Shown: positions 1 through 11,413 of the stretch, one piece after another | Layout: the number at the start of each line of letters is the position of its first letter | Position numbering within the stretch: the first letter of the stretch is position 1 | Source: Fistulifera solaris | Taxonomy: Eukaryota; Bacillariophyta; Bacillariophyceae; Naviculales; Stauroneidaceae | Length of the DNA: 34,886 nucleotides | NCBI GenBank assembly: GCA_030295235.1 | Contig: AP026174.1 | Span: forward strand, 1 to 34,886 | Direction of reading: 5' to 3' | The notes under the pieces: model-generated | The model's input: only the letters and a program-made list of their open reading frames with translations | The model's database searches: none | What the model was told of the DNA's origin: nothing | Position numbers and translations under genes: made by a program

Positions 1-240
1 TCATACAGAGAAATTAAATTTTCTTGCGTCGTCACCAGTTTCTCTAACACATCCGGCATTAAATTGGGTAAAGGTCGTTTTTCTTGACAAAACGTTCTCG
101 AACAACGCAACATAACGCGTCAAAGAGTTAGTCTCGCCGTGAAGCACCAACCACGTGTATAGTCCGTTCGGCTTATCGAGTTCCGTAATAAGCGACGCTA
201 TCATTTTACTCGAGGAGACTATTTCCTTATAGTCTGACAT
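1..240 (-). CDS. Small hypothetical ORF at the window edge
   Basis: A 79-codon minus-strand ORF starts at an ATG at 240 and ends with a stop exactly at the left edge. I do not recognise the product. It has a mixed, plausible soluble composition with no clear signal peptide or motif. Given how often the other genes here are interrupted by missing bases or short introns, the stop at 1-3 may not be the real end, and this could be the first exon or fragment of a longer gene outside the window. A chance ORF is also possible. Confidence 0.25.
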   Translation of the reverse strand: MSDYKEIVSSSKMIASLITELDKPNGLYTWLVLHGETNSLTRYVALFENVLSRKTTFTQFNAGCVRETGDDARKFNFSV

Positions 241-1004
241 TCTTCCTTGCTGGATATCAATAAGAAAGAATGAGAAGGAATAGCTGTTAGTTGTGCTTGC
301 CTATAATAGAAAGAGACTGCGAAAGATGATGCAGGCTGCGATCTGCGATGCATGTCAAAAGCGCGTCTCTCGCATTCAGCAGCGCGTCCGGCCACATGAC
401 AGAACCCGTGACTCCACCCCGTGAATCCAGTCGGATGAAAGGTCGCCTACACTTCATTCCATAATGCAGTCAACTGTGGCGGACGCCTGACAGACAGCAA
501 AATCAGCTTTTGCGATTGCGAATAGATAGTCTAGGCACCTGTTCATTCTGCGCACTCATTTCAGCTGACACACGTTAAGTAACGTACGACGTCGAAACTC
601 GGTTAAAATGCTCAGAAGGACAGAAGGAGAATCACAGACTTGACGTACGAAAGGGATGCTCGTCTCGAGACTGGAATCCAGTCGTGTCTCGTGCCACTTA
701 AACCAACACTCTGGGCTATAGTCATTTGGGATGACAATGATCCGCAAGGAAATTGATGAAAAGAATCATGAGTCATGAGCGTACTTCAAAGCGGTTGGAG
801 ATGCTCTTGCTGGTGAAGAGACATTTATAGCTTATCAAGGCAACCCAACAAACGGATAAGAAGGAAGACTGCGGATTCAAAGAAATTTCGCTTATGGCTA
901 AATGCAGTCCTGGAGAAACGTCATGTTCAGTCCTCGTTGGGACTTCTCGCTGTCCGTTGACTTTTCCGTTGTCTTTAAGTGATAAAACTGACTATATATT
1001 TTAA
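241..1004. other. Intergenic stretch, no gene recognised
   Basis: Only short ORFs without recognisable motifs are present on either strand. It probably holds the 5' regions of the flanking genes (the minus-strand ORF to the left and the LRR gene to the right). No repeat or RNA gene was seen. Confidence 0.4.
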
Positions 1005-4000
1005 ATGTGTACTCAGGATACTTCGAAAATGACTCAAAGACCCCGTTCAAAGCCTTTTCTCGATGGCCGATTTTGTGACCTCGGGCCACAATTTTCGGGT
1101 CCAAATTTTCGACTTCATCGGTCTTTTGATAAAACGACTTCGGAAAGCCAAATAAGCAGTTACCTCCATGGCAAAGCCATCTCAATCAGACAGCTAATCG
1201 ACCGGGCGCCTTTCATCTGGCAAAATCAGTTTATTGAAGCGAAAGACGCAACAATACAGATGCTGGAAATACGGAGGAAAGCCTATTTGCTTGCTTCCGG
1301 ATTCGTTGTGGCGGCGTTGCTTTCGTCTTCCGATAATTCATGGCAGTCATGGAGAAGATTATTCAATGGCTTATCTGTGGAAGAAACTCAACAACTGATA
1401 TTCGCACGACATGGGCAGCCGCCACGGAAATTGATGCGACGATATCTCCAGCACCATCGCCTGCAGGAAATCCGGCGCCGATAGGAACACCGACGGATGA
1501 TACACCTGCACCAGCGGGAGATAGACCTATCGATATTCCTACATTACCAGTAATTGAAACAGATGTACCAACAACATTGTCTCAGACAGCGAGTCCGACT
1601 TCAACGTCTCAAACAGGAGTGCCTACATTGCCGTCTTCTCAAACCGGAGAGCCTACTGCAGCATCGTCGTCGTCGGAAACTCCGGCTCCGACGCCTGCTT
1701 CGCCTCTCACTCTGGTACCAACACCATCATCTCCTTTGACGATAGTACCAACACCAGCGTCCCCGTTAACACTGGTTCCAACACCTTCAACGCCTTTGAC
1801 GATAGTGCCGACACCTGCATCACCTTTGACACTGGTGCCGACGCCTTCAACGCCTTTGACGATAGTGCCGACACCCTCATCACCGCTGACGATAGTACCT
1901 ACACCATCTTCCCCATTAACACTGGTTCCAACTCCTTCATCACCGCTGACGATAGTACCGACTCCAGCATCCCCTTTAACACTGGTTCCGACGCCTTCAT
2001 CGCCGCTGACGATAGTACCCACGCCTGCTTCCCTTTAACACTGGTTCCGACACCTTCATCGCGGCTGACTATTGTGCCGACGCCAGCTTCCCGTTAACAT
2101 TGGTTCCACACCTTCTTTGCCTCTAACGATAGTGCCGACACCAGCTTCTCAGACTGTACTGCCGACATCGCCATCTACTGGGTCAGACGCACCAGTCTTG
2201 GGATCACCTACATTGCCATCTTTTCAAACAGGATTGCCAACAGCAGCTTCGTCGGGAACTAATACACCTTCTGTAATTGGATCGGGTGGTTCAGGCTCTC
2301 CTGTTTTGTCCGGAACAACCGAGAGCCCAGCAGGTACTGCAGAAAGCTCTCAGCCTGTTGCCGCCGCGCCTTCTGTAAGCCCAGCGCCTTCAGCTGCTGC
2401 CGGAGGAAGCTCACAGCCTGCGTCAGGAGAGTCATCGTCGAGCCCGGCTCCTGACGATGGTACAGGCGAGAGCTCGCAGCCTGCCACGCAAGCCGCCACT
2501 GGACCTACAGTCAGTCCTGCACCGGTGGCTGGAAGTGCGGAAAGTACACAACCTTCGACGTTAATTGAAGCTGCACCGACAATCAGTCAATTGGTGTCGA
2601 CTCAATCGATGCTTTCCTTGTGTTTGCTTTAACCGATGACGAATCAATAAATGTTGAAGGCACAGCCCAGAATCTTGCGTACAAAAAGTGACTGAGTCAT
2701 TTCCCGACTTGGCTGTTCCCGGTGACGAAGAAGAAATTCGAACGATTTACGCTTTGAATACACTCTTTATGCCACGAATGGGAGTTCGTGGCGCGTTCGG
2801 ATGGTTGGACGGGTCGGATCCTGTTTGTACACCGTGGTATGGAGTGACGTGTGACGATGATGGCAAAGTTATTCAAATTAGTTTGAGTGAAAACGATCTC
2901 TTTGGGGAGCTTCCTTCTGAAATTCGTGGTCTGAATTCCTTAGGTGTGTGAGAGGCCTCGTCCTATCATCTCTTTGTACTTTTGATTTGCAAATATCTCA
3001 CGTTCTCATCATTTCAAAACATAGGAATTCTTGACGTTTCCGGTAATGACTTATACGGGACGATTCCATCTGGCATAAGTAGCTTGTCACTCTTGCAAGT
3101 ACTGGATTACTCGAATAACTTTTCAATGGCACATTGCCAACCGAGATCGGCAGCCTTTCTAGTTTGATCGGCTTCAGGGCGAATCTGAACTTTCATACTG
3201 GGACATTGCCCTCCGAAATCGGCAGACTAACCAGTTTAGTCTCTTTGGAAATAGAGGGAAATGAGCTGTCGCAGCAGCTCCTACCAGTCTCGGTAACCTC
3301 GGTGCATTAGGTACGAAGAAGCATTCAATGGATCAGTTGTTAATTATGCACGAAACACATCTCACTGTTTTCCAAACGTAGCTACACTTAATCTTGCCAG
3401 CAATGTCTTTACCGGAGCGCTTCCGACGGAGATTGGACTGCTCACCAGTCTGAAAGAAATGATTATCTTCGAAAATGGTTTCACTGCGATACCAGAAGAA
3501 ATCGGTGAACTAGGCAGTCTCGAGATAGTTCGTGCATACTTGAATTTCTTTGAAGGTTCCCCACCGACTGTGCTTTTCTCGATTCCCGTCTTTTGGTTGG
3601 GCTTGAGTTTAAGCGAAAATCTGTTATTTGGTCAAATTCCGTCGGAGCTTTTGTCAAGCTCAACCCTGAAAACTCTGAAACTGGCCCGAAATACGTTCAC
3701 AGGGATTGCACTTGACGGAGCGGCTGACGGTGTCTTAGAAGTTCTCGACTTGTCATCAAACTCATTGTTTGGCCCCTCCCTGAACAAGTCGGGAATATGG
3801 TGAGCCTCCAGGAACTAGTCTTGTTCGATAATGCGATTTCAGGTGAACTTCCCGAAAATCTCGGGTCGCTTACAGGATTGAGGGTTCTTGACATGAACAC
3901 GAACCAATTAACTGGCCCAGTACAGTCAGCGGTGTTGACAAAGTTACAGGCACTTGAAGTGTTAAATTTAAATCTCAACTTTCTCACCGGTCCGATACCG

Positions 4001-4985
4001 GCAGAGCTCGGCGAAATAGTGACGCTGCGTGAGCTCTACTTGGAATCGAATGGACTTGTTGGTCCGCTGCCGAATCTGGCGGCTTTGACGGGGCTAGAAA
4101 TTCTGTCGTTAGCGGGGAACGTTCTGGGCAGCACATTAGGCACTGACTATACTGCGTTAACTGCCCTCAAGAAGCTCAATCAATGGGACGGGTGTGACGG
4201 GACCCTTCCTGCCGAATTGCTCAGTCTACCAAGCATTGAGGTCTTGATTTTGGATGACAATCTGTTCTCGGTTCCCTTCCAGCCACAGGCTGGGAAACTT
4301 CGCCCAATCTGACCGAGTTTCGGTTATCCAGAAACAATATCACAGGGACAATACCAGCGGAGATAGCGACAGCTTTGTCGTTAGGTAAGTCGCCACGCAT
4401 CGATGCCGTATGCACTGTCTAAACACGATGACTAACACCGCTTGCTCTCGCTACATCAGAAACACTTCATTTATCTGGAAATAGTGCACTGAGCGGAGCG
4501 ATTCCATTGGATTTTTCACCATGTTTACCCTTAAAGACATCGCGTTTGATTCAACATTGCTATTTGGGCCTTTGCCGCCTGAGCTCGGATTGCTGACGAA
4601 TCTAGAGCGATTTAACGCTCGAGCTTGTTTGTTTTCTGGAACTATTCCATTAGAGTTTGGATCACTCACAAATTTGAAGTACTTGAACTTGGGACGCAAT
4701 GCTCCTTTAACGGGTCTAATACCCACGGAACTGGGTCAACTGACGGTACTCGAGAATCTCTTGCTAAATGAAAACGCTCTCACCGGACCGATTCCTACCC
4801 AGCTCGGCCAAATAACTACTGTGGTAGAAGTACAACTTGGCAACAACCAGTTAACCGGAGACGTTCCAGAACAAATATGCGCTGTTGCAGCTGATCCTTC
4901 ACTTTTGCTGGACACACTAGTTGTCGACTGCGCGGTGGTTTGTGAATTAGAAACATGTTGTTCGGAGTGTATAGAGGCGGCATAA
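1005..4985 (+). CDS. LRR receptor-like surface protein (frameshifted)
   Basis: This is a single gene read across several frames. Order: ATG at 1005; about 90 hydrophilic residues; a short hydrophobic segment (residues 93-107, LLASGFVVAALL) that could be a membrane anchor; a Pro/Thr/Ser stalk made of 10-residue repeats (about 1690-2150); a Ser/Pro/Gly linker to about 2590; a conserved pre-LRR region (FALTDD ... YALNTL); an LRR cap (DPVCTPWYGVTCDDDG, about 2815-2860); then more than 12 plant-type LRRs (LxxLxLxxNxLxGxIPxxLG); and a Cys-rich end with stop at 4983-4985. Three introns (2944-3024, 3311-3381, 4385-4459) are supported by GT..AG ends and by LRR continuity. Apparent single-base deletions occur near 1395, 2031, 2091, 2107, 2593, 2683, 3120, 3266, 3774, 4290 and 4512; around 4165-4195 there is a further frame disturbance of about three missing bases. 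Many diatom genomes encode such proteins. Ligand and role are unknown. Confidence 0.8.
1690..2150 (+). repeat. 30-bp coding minisatellite of the LRR stalk
   Basis: About 15 tandem 30-bp units encode ten residues each of the form PTP(S/A)(S/T)PLT(L/I)V. Through much of the array, units ending in LTLV (actggttcc) alternate with units ending in LTIV (gatagtacc), giving a 60-bp higher-order period. The array runs through two apparent 1-base deletions in C runs (2031-2033, 2090-2092) and a third near 2107, which together restore the frame. Confidence 0.85.
2944..3024 (+). other. Intron 1 of the LRR gene
   Basis: 81 bp, GTGTGTGAG..CATAG. The reading frame resumes as GILDVSGN, the start of the next LRR. 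Phase 1, splitting the residue just before the LxLxxN strand. Confidence 0.75.
3311..3381 (+). other. Intron 2 of the LRR gene
   Basis: 71 bp, GTACGAAG..CGTAG. Splicing joins LGAL to ATLNLASN, in phase 1 at the same LRR position as introns 1 and 3. Confidence 0.75.
4385..4459 (+). other. Intron 3 of the LRR gene
   Basis: 75 bp, GTAAGT..ATCAG. Splicing joins ALSL to ETLHLSGN, again phase 1 at the equivalent LRR position. Confidence 0.8.
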
Positions 4986-5356
4986 GCATTATCAAGCTCA
5001 GTAAGGTTGTACCTATAGAATTTGCATACAAAAATTCTTCTTTTTGGTAAAATCTTCTCTTAGACCAATTTATGAAGTGAACTTAGTTGACCGAACTCTA
5101 AAATATGGACCTGATAATACGAAACTATAAAACAATCACACCGGCACTTCTTAATTCCGACGAATGAGTGTTATGGCCGTGGGATTGGGAGACTCTACTT
5201 TGGAAATACTATAGAACGAACAAGCTATTCTCAAAGATCAACTCCATATCTACCAAGGACTTCGATGATATAATTAAATTTGAATGTTTGTCATGACAAT
5301 GAATAGTGACTCCATCAACTTGGCGCAAGGATTGAATTGTTTGCAGCGGAAGATCC
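4986..5356. other. Intergenic, LRR 3' end to Alba-like 5' region
   Basis: 371 bp, AT-rich, with no ORF worth keeping. It presumably holds the LRR terminator and the promoter of the downstream gene. Confidence 0.4.
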
Positions 5357-5871
5357 ATGTCTTTGCAAGAAGAGGAAGAGGAATCATTACATTCCGAAGC
5401 TTTCGAAGAAGAAGAGACGAACGAGGCGAGTCAGCCAGCACCTTCCGACCGACCCACTATAAATGTATCCGCTAGTCGACGACCAACTCATTATCACAGC
5501 CTGGCAAAACAGTATCTGCAAAACAATCAACGTGTTCTTTTCGTGGCCATGGAGGCAGCTATTCTCGTATCGATTGATGCAGCCTTGTTACTGGAGCGCA
5601 ATCAAATTGCCAGGATAGAGCGGTATGTGTCGTTGTTCTTGCGATTCTTCGTTTACATCTCATGTTCGTCCGTATTCGCTCTTCGCCTCACATATTTCAA
5701 TGCAAATTCTCGTCTTGATATCGTAACAGTGTAACGACTTCCATGGTCACATTCGAACCTTCAGCTAATCGTGCAGAGATGGAAAGTAAAGCACGCATTT
5801 CTATTTCTCTTGAAAGAACGGGAGCCTTTATCACATGGCTAGAGCAGGAAGCCGGTTGTCCTTCAGAATAA
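5357..5871 (+). CDS. Alba-like nucleic-acid-binding protein
   Basis: Two exons (5357-5622 and 5730-5871) give 135 residues with no frameshift. The N-terminal ~45 residues are acidic and disordered (EEEEE, FEEEE). The rest resembles the Alba fold: RVLFVAMEAAILVSIDAALLL matches the Alba helix that follows the first strand, IARIERVTTSMVTFE fits the middle strand, and KARISISLERT fits the last strand of plant/protist Alba proteins (compare KAKIEIVL). Alba proteins bind DNA or RNA and act in chromatin or translation control. The start is the ATG at 5357 because the frame and exon lengths agree with an in-frame stop. An AATAAA polyadenylation-type signal overlaps the region just after the stop. The assignment rests on pattern recognition only. 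Confidence 0.6.
5623..5729 (+). other. Intron of the Alba-like gene
   Basis: 107 bp, CG|GTATGT..AACAG|T. Removing it joins IARIER to VTTSMVTFE in frame and continues the Alba-like strand. Without splicing the ORF runs into a hydrophobic, Alba-unlike tail. Confidence 0.75.
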
Positions 5872-6377
5872 TAAATAAAACGAAAATCACTTTTAAGCGA
5901 ACCGTTCTCTCCTGATTATCTTTTCAACTTCTCTTTCTTGAGTTTGTCATTGAATCTTCGATCGCATGCATCTAATTGAACGAATATCTCTTGTTATGCT
6001 GTTTGGAAGATCATTGACATCTTTGCGTAACGACGTGGCCGGAAATTGCCCTCATCCATTATTTCAAAATTAACCGCGAAGTGAATAGACCGGTACTGAA
6101 GACATTCTGCAAATAGACGCTGTTTGAGATACCTACAGAATTCGGTTTGTACTGTTTTCGCTTGCTGCGTCAGACAAAAGCCACGCGAAACCTCTCACAA
6201 TTTTGTTCTTTTCACCACATCACCACAGAATAACGATTAGACGATGATCTTGTTCTCGTCCTCAGCCTTTCATCCCTTCTCTCATTGATCATTATTGCCT
6301 TCTTCCTCTTCAATGTAATGTATATTCAGCTAGAACAGAAAAATGCAAGAATCGATTATCAATCTTGATACTCTTCT
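5872..6377. other. Intergenic, nothing recognised
   Basis: About 500 bp between two plus-strand genes. AATAAATAAAA directly follows the upstream stop. No other motif or repeat was seen. Confidence 0.4.
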
Positions 6378-7689
6378 TTGTTGCCTGCGAGAACACGGTA
6401 CCTTCCGATGGAAGGAATGTTCTTTATTCTCAACAAACACCACGACGCAGTTCTTCCCGTGCAGTTTGAAGTCAAAGCAGCTCACACACGAGTTCTGATT
6501 GCGGCTCTTACAGTCCAACAAGCAGTAGAAGGCGTTACATATCTCTTGCAACTTCCCCATTCAAGTAACGACCCAATAAATATACGGCGTTATCGCGATT
6601 GGAGCAAAGAGGAAACTGCAGAAGACGACAACGGTAATTTGTGGTGCAGCGCCTTTTCGGGCAACTGCAAACGATTTTGACGAGCTCATTGGAACGAACC
6701 GTTGGCTTTCACTACTTTATTTTTCGACGGAGCAATCTGTTGCAGTTGCTCGTCACGGCGTGAAATTGCGCTACACTGCTGTTCCTTCGCCGACGGTGGG
6801 CATGGTTTTCTGCGAGAAATTGAGCTGAATGGTGCAGCTACCTTGCACGCGCTAACAATGAATCGATTACCGTGGGAGCCGATGGTTTGGAAACGTTTGT
6901 TGCCGCTGTTGCGCGTCGATGAGATGAGCTTGGAGAATATTACGATTGACCCGGAAGATTCGGCTTTCCTTAGCAGAGTTCCTCCCAACTTTCGCTGTTA
7001 CGTTGTAATTTCACGGATCAAGCACAAAGTTTTGTCAATCGCTTGCACAAACTGGAGGTCCGCACACCTTTGTTTTGGAAGACGGGCCGAACATACAAGC
7101 GCAGGGAGAAGGTAGGTGGAGGAACTTGCTATCATGCTCCGTTCATATTTGCGCGAATGTGCGAACACTCGGCATTTATATTCCAAGCACATGGAATGTC
7201 ACCAATCATCTTCCTCTCGTCGTGCAGTCTCTACGAGGCAACAAGCAAATAAAGCGTATCATTCTACGAAATGCTCAGCATCTTCAAGATTGGTCAGAAG
7301 CCTTGCAAACGCTTTCGCTTCATACGTCGCTGCAACGCCTTGATCTACTAGAGTGTCGCAAAGAACACGCTGATCAGCTCATAAAACACAGTATCGATGC
7401 GTTGACTCACAATCGGAGCTTTCATATTCAGTTGCAAGGGAAGGGCGAATATTGGAATCGAATTCAAAAGAAAGATCGAGCCACAATTGTTGTACAATCG
7501 CTTCCACTGCTTCGCGAAACAATGTCAGCAAACAAGCGACCAGTGCTATCGTATGGCTATATTGAGTTCGGCTCTAGCCGAGACCACAGGGTGCCAGCCT
7601 CCCGCACTCTCACAATTGCTGCTCACTACAAATCTCGATGCATTCATCGCCTACATGCAGCGTTAATTGATTACAGTCCAATGATGTAA
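6378..7689 (+). CDS. Unrecognised leucine-rich protein (frameshifted)
   Basis: Overlapping ORFs in different frames combine into one product of about 430 residues that ends at 7687-7689. The clearest segment is the last ~200 residues (about 7075-7689), with lines such as LPLVVQSLRGNKQIKRIILR and LQTLSLHTSLQRLDLLECR. These have the spacing of irregular ribonuclease-inhibitor-like leucine-rich repeats, but I would not assign a family. Frame switches are needed near 6665, 6830 and 7090. No signal peptide or membrane segment is evident, and the start is not determined (no convincing ATG at the left edge). It could be a diatom-specific LRR-type protein. Confidence 0.4.
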
Positions 7690-7696
7690 ATGCTAT

Positions 7697-8728
7697 TTGA
7701 TACATGGTAGAAATGTTATCTATTTACAAATCGCACCAAGTGGTGCCTCATCCGTCACTATAAACACACATGATGGCAGAACCTCAGGAACAGCCAACAT
7801 GAACAATGCAGTTTGTGGCAACGGTAATCAGAATAACGGAGGTTGCGGTCCCACTCAGCAATCTCTCCGTTTGCCCAGAGTCGGTTCCCGTCCCAGTGCC
7901 GGTCCCAGTACCGGCTCCGGTCCCCGTCCCAACCCCAACACCACCTCCTACATTGCGCCAGTCGTCAGAGCCTTCGGAACGTCCCACGACGACACCATCC
8001 GTGCCTCCCAGTATGAAGCCATCGTCTGAGCCCTCGGAACGTCCCACGACGACACCATCCGCGATCCGCGCCTCCCAGTATGACGCCATCGTCAGAGCCT
8101 TCGGAAGGTCCCACGATGACGCCGTCGTCCGAGCCTTCGGAACGTCCCACGACGACACCATCCGCGCCTCCCAGTTCGACGCCAACTGCTATGCCGTCCG
8201 CTAACCCATCCGCATCTCCAACTCTATCGCCTTCGGCATCTCCACGGGTTTCTGCTTCAACCGTCCTGGAGAAGTGTGCCGCGAGCCCGCGGATGCCTGC
8301 GATGTTGCCGAGCGCTGCATCGAAGGCGATGACTCCTGCCGTGCGTGCGACAATAAGTACACTGGTGGTTACGGTTACAAGTGTTCCACCACCGCCTATT
8401 TGTGTGGCCCTTCCAATTTGAGTATGTTCCAGTGCAATATCGGTAACGGAGGTGAACTCGGTCGTGCAGCTGCCTTACCCCAGCTGCCTTGACGATGGAA
8501 CGGTGGAACTTGTCAAGCGTTGCCCCAACGGAAGAGACCTGAGTGGATGGGCTACTGGTGTCTGCACTGACGTCAATGGAGCGCAAGTCTGGACGTGTGG
8601 TGCAAAGGAACTACGAACGGCGGAACCAGATATCCTGTGACCTTTCCGTCGTGACGAATCCGGAGCAGTGTATTGTTGAGGATGAGCCCACCCGATTCCG
8701 CCGTCTTGGTGGACCCGGATCTTGGTAA
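7697..8728 (+). CDS. Ser/Pro/Thr-linker Cys-rich protein (frameshifted)
   Basis: Reading across frames: an N-terminal Asn/Gly/Cys segment (VCGNGNQNNGGC, about 7810-7850); a PVPVPVPAPVPVPTPTP spacer (about 7885-7950); repeats of PSSEPSERPTTTPS (about 7970-8170); PSANPSASPTLSPSASP; then a Cys-rich region from about 8247 (GFCFNRPGEVCREPADACD, DSCRACDNKY, YKCSTTAYLCG). CREPxDxCDVAExC resembles the disintegrin-like Cys pattern, although the match is short. The C-terminus continues with more cysteines in changing frames (stops at 8640 or 8728). PSSEPS linkers are typical of secreted or cell-wall-associated diatom proteins. No signal peptide was found, so the true start is probably upstream or hidden by a frameshift. 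A 7-bp duplication (about 8060-8075) breaks the linker frame. Confidence 0.5.
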
Positions 8729-9574
8729 AGGCTCGGCAATCATGCATTGGGTGATCACTCCATCGAAATACATGTTGCATGTTGCATGTTACATTCAACT
8801 TTAGGACAACAAAGATTAGTTAAGAAACGAGAGAAGTGTGAGCGCAAGACAAGAAATAAAGCTCAATTCATATTAAAATACATCAGCATTGCGTACTGAC
8901 AATTATTACCAGTAAGCTATATTAAATGAAATCGTTCGTACCTCCAAAAGCAATTCTATTCGAGACGTTGCAAGATTGTAGACTTTCCTTTTCGATTACC
9001 AGCAGAATAGATCGCTCATGTATTTCCTGTCTTCCTGTCATCCAATTGTGAATCTTGAAAGCGCCAGATATCATCCGGTAAGAGTCATATTAGTCAAATC
9101 GTTTTATGATAGTTCTTCAACGCTGTCAGGAGCGAAACCAGCTGTCGTTCCTCGACGCCTTGATCCTTTAGCTTCGCCGTTTGATTCCAAGTTCTCGTCG
9201 CATTGCTTACTCATTTTTAGCAAGGTCATGAGGTAAGGAGCACAATACGGTGAAATTCTTGATCTGCATTGAATTATAGTTTGATGATAATAGCATTGAC
9301 GCAAGAAGAGCGACGATTGCATCTCGCGGTTCGCCGGTTTCGCGACGAGGCACGCGAGACGCGAGCGCGAGGCATTTACCGCAGGGACGAAGTTAAATGT
9401 ATCTCCATAGTACTCAACGTGACGGTACTTGACAGGCACTTATAGTGTACTTAAGTAGTATTTTACTATCGGGCATTATACTTCGGTTGTCCAGTGACTC
9501 TACTTACTTAAACGTTTTAAAATATATGCCCCATGTGTTTTCCACGACTCAGCATGTACTGTCTTGTATCGAAA
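8729..9574. other. Intergenic, no gene recognised
   Basis: Only short ORFs of unconvincing composition occur. The strand of transcription cannot be judged. Confidence 0.4.
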
Positions 9575-9715
9575 AATGTCTCCCATAAAAGGAGACGAAG
9601 TTTCCCGTTTAGGAGACGAAGTCTCCCGTTTAGGGACGAAGTCTCCCATTTAGGAGACGAAGTCTCCCATTGGGAGACAAGTCTTCGTTGGGAGAGTTGG
9701 GAGTTGGGAGACGAA
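9575..9715. repeat. Palindromic minisatellite array 1
   Basis: About six degenerate units of roughly 20 bp with the core GGAGACGAAGTCTCCC. Each core can fold on itself (GAGAC-GAA-GTCTC), and neighbouring cores can pair as GTCTCCC-ATT-GGGAGAC (about 9663-9678). A closely related array lies about 500 bp downstream. Confidence 0.75.
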
Positions 9716-10211
9716 AATGCCTCAATTGAATCAACAGAGCACGTTGATCCGGTAGAGAGAGAGAGAGAGAGCTGCTTTGAGAGAAACGTCGAGCAACGGG
9801 CGGTCCTCCGGTAAGAGGCCGTTTGGGCCGAGGAGATATTGGGTACGTAATTCGTCGCCTAACGTTGCGACCTCGGCCTTTTCCTGCCTGCCGCGTCGAT
9901 TTCATGGAGAATACTGTTTTGACGTAACCAAAGCGCACGAATAATGGTAAAACAGCTCTTGTTCCAATCTGGTTCATTTAGAGGGCGGAGCCGAAGGAAG
10001 GTATGAATAATGCGGCATGTGCCCTCAAGTCGAGGAGGAGTCGTCATTCGTCATCGTCGTTTGTCCTTGATGATTTTTCGGAAATAATAAGCGCGCAAAA
10101 TACCAATACCTTTCGCTACTCTTTTGTATGAGAGAAACAACGTTTTCGCGAAGAAAAGCAATATGTCTTCGAAAGAAGACATCGTGTATGAACGAAATGT
10201 CTTCGATTTTG
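9716..10211. other. Segment between the two palindromic arrays
   Basis: About 500 bp with a short GA run (about 9753-9770) and no convincing gene. With the flanking related arrays it could be the body of a small non-autonomous element, but no terminal repeat or target-site duplication could be defined by eye. Confidence 0.3.
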
Positions 10212-10335
10212 TGTAGACGAAGACGAAGACGAAGACGAAGTCTCCCATTGGAAGACGAAGTCTCCCATAGCGAAGACGAAGTCTCAGTAGCGAAGACGAA
10301 GTCTCCCATTGGGAGACGAAGTCTTCGTTCGAAAC
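10212..10335. repeat. Palindromic minisatellite array 2
   Basis: Starts as a GACGAA hexamer run (10215-10240) and continues with GAAGTCTCCCATTGG-type units. It contains GAAGTCTCCCATTGGGAGAC, the same 20 bases found in array 1. Confidence 0.75.
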
Positions 10336-10838
10336 ATGTCTCCACTAATACTAAAAAATATATTTACTTATTTAGCTTCGATATAGTATTGTATAGGCTT
10401 AAATATCGAAAAGTCATTACATTGACAAATGCTACAAAATGTACTATCTTTGATTCCCGTTTCTTTGACCCTTGTCCGAAGTAATAATGTGACTGTGGAT
10501 TTTAAGTACAATGGGAGACATAGTTAACTTCGTCCCAGGTATTTTCTTTTTCATCGTGACGACTTCCTCACGACTAAAGTCAAGTCACGATAAAAGGACT
10601 TTTCTAGAGTGAGTACCTTGTACAGTAGGTGTCATTGTACGTAGTAAACACTTCTTCTGAACCTTAACCTTACGGGATACCTGCCGATCAGAATGGCTAC
10701 GTCAGTCGCTGGAACACGATAGAAAGAGAAACGAGAAAGGAGCACAGAGCACACGATACGACAACACGACAACGACAACATTTCGCATTACAACTTACTC
10801 CGTACTTGCTTTTATTACTAGACCTACAATCAACAAAC
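10336..10838. other. Intergenic and glutaredoxin upstream region
   Basis: AT-rich at first. One further related GGGAGACATAG word occurs near 10509. The last ~150 bp are purine- and ACA-rich and probably form the promoter and 5' UTR of the glutaredoxin gene. No ORF is supported. Confidence 0.4.
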
Positions 10839-11282
<444 letters not shown>

Positions 11283-11413
11283 GCATTAGTTTATCACCTG
11301 CAAATCTACCTAGCGATAAATACCACGATTTGACTAAGAATTACGCTCAATTTCAAGCTGGATCTTTAGATTAGCAATGGCTTCACTCTTACTCATAGCT
11401 TCATGATAAGTCA

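Noticed and set aside
1639-2022. 127-residue minus-strand ORF of VGTIVSGDEG-type repeats
   Set aside because: It is the antisense of the 30-bp coding minisatellite of the LRR stalk; the plus-strand frame continues into conserved LRR sequence.
7784-8185. 133-residue minus-strand ORF rich in Gly, Thr and Val
   Set aside because: Antisense shadow of the PVPVP and PSSEPS linker of the plus-strand Cys-rich gene.
9018-9236. Small plus-strand ORF with ATG
   Set aside because: No motif, no signal peptide, ordinary length for chance in this sequence.
10128-10484. 118-residue ORF over palindromic array 2
   Set aside because: The Arg/Glu/Asp-rich protein just reflects the GACGAA and GTCTCC repeats, and composition changes abruptly at the array edges.
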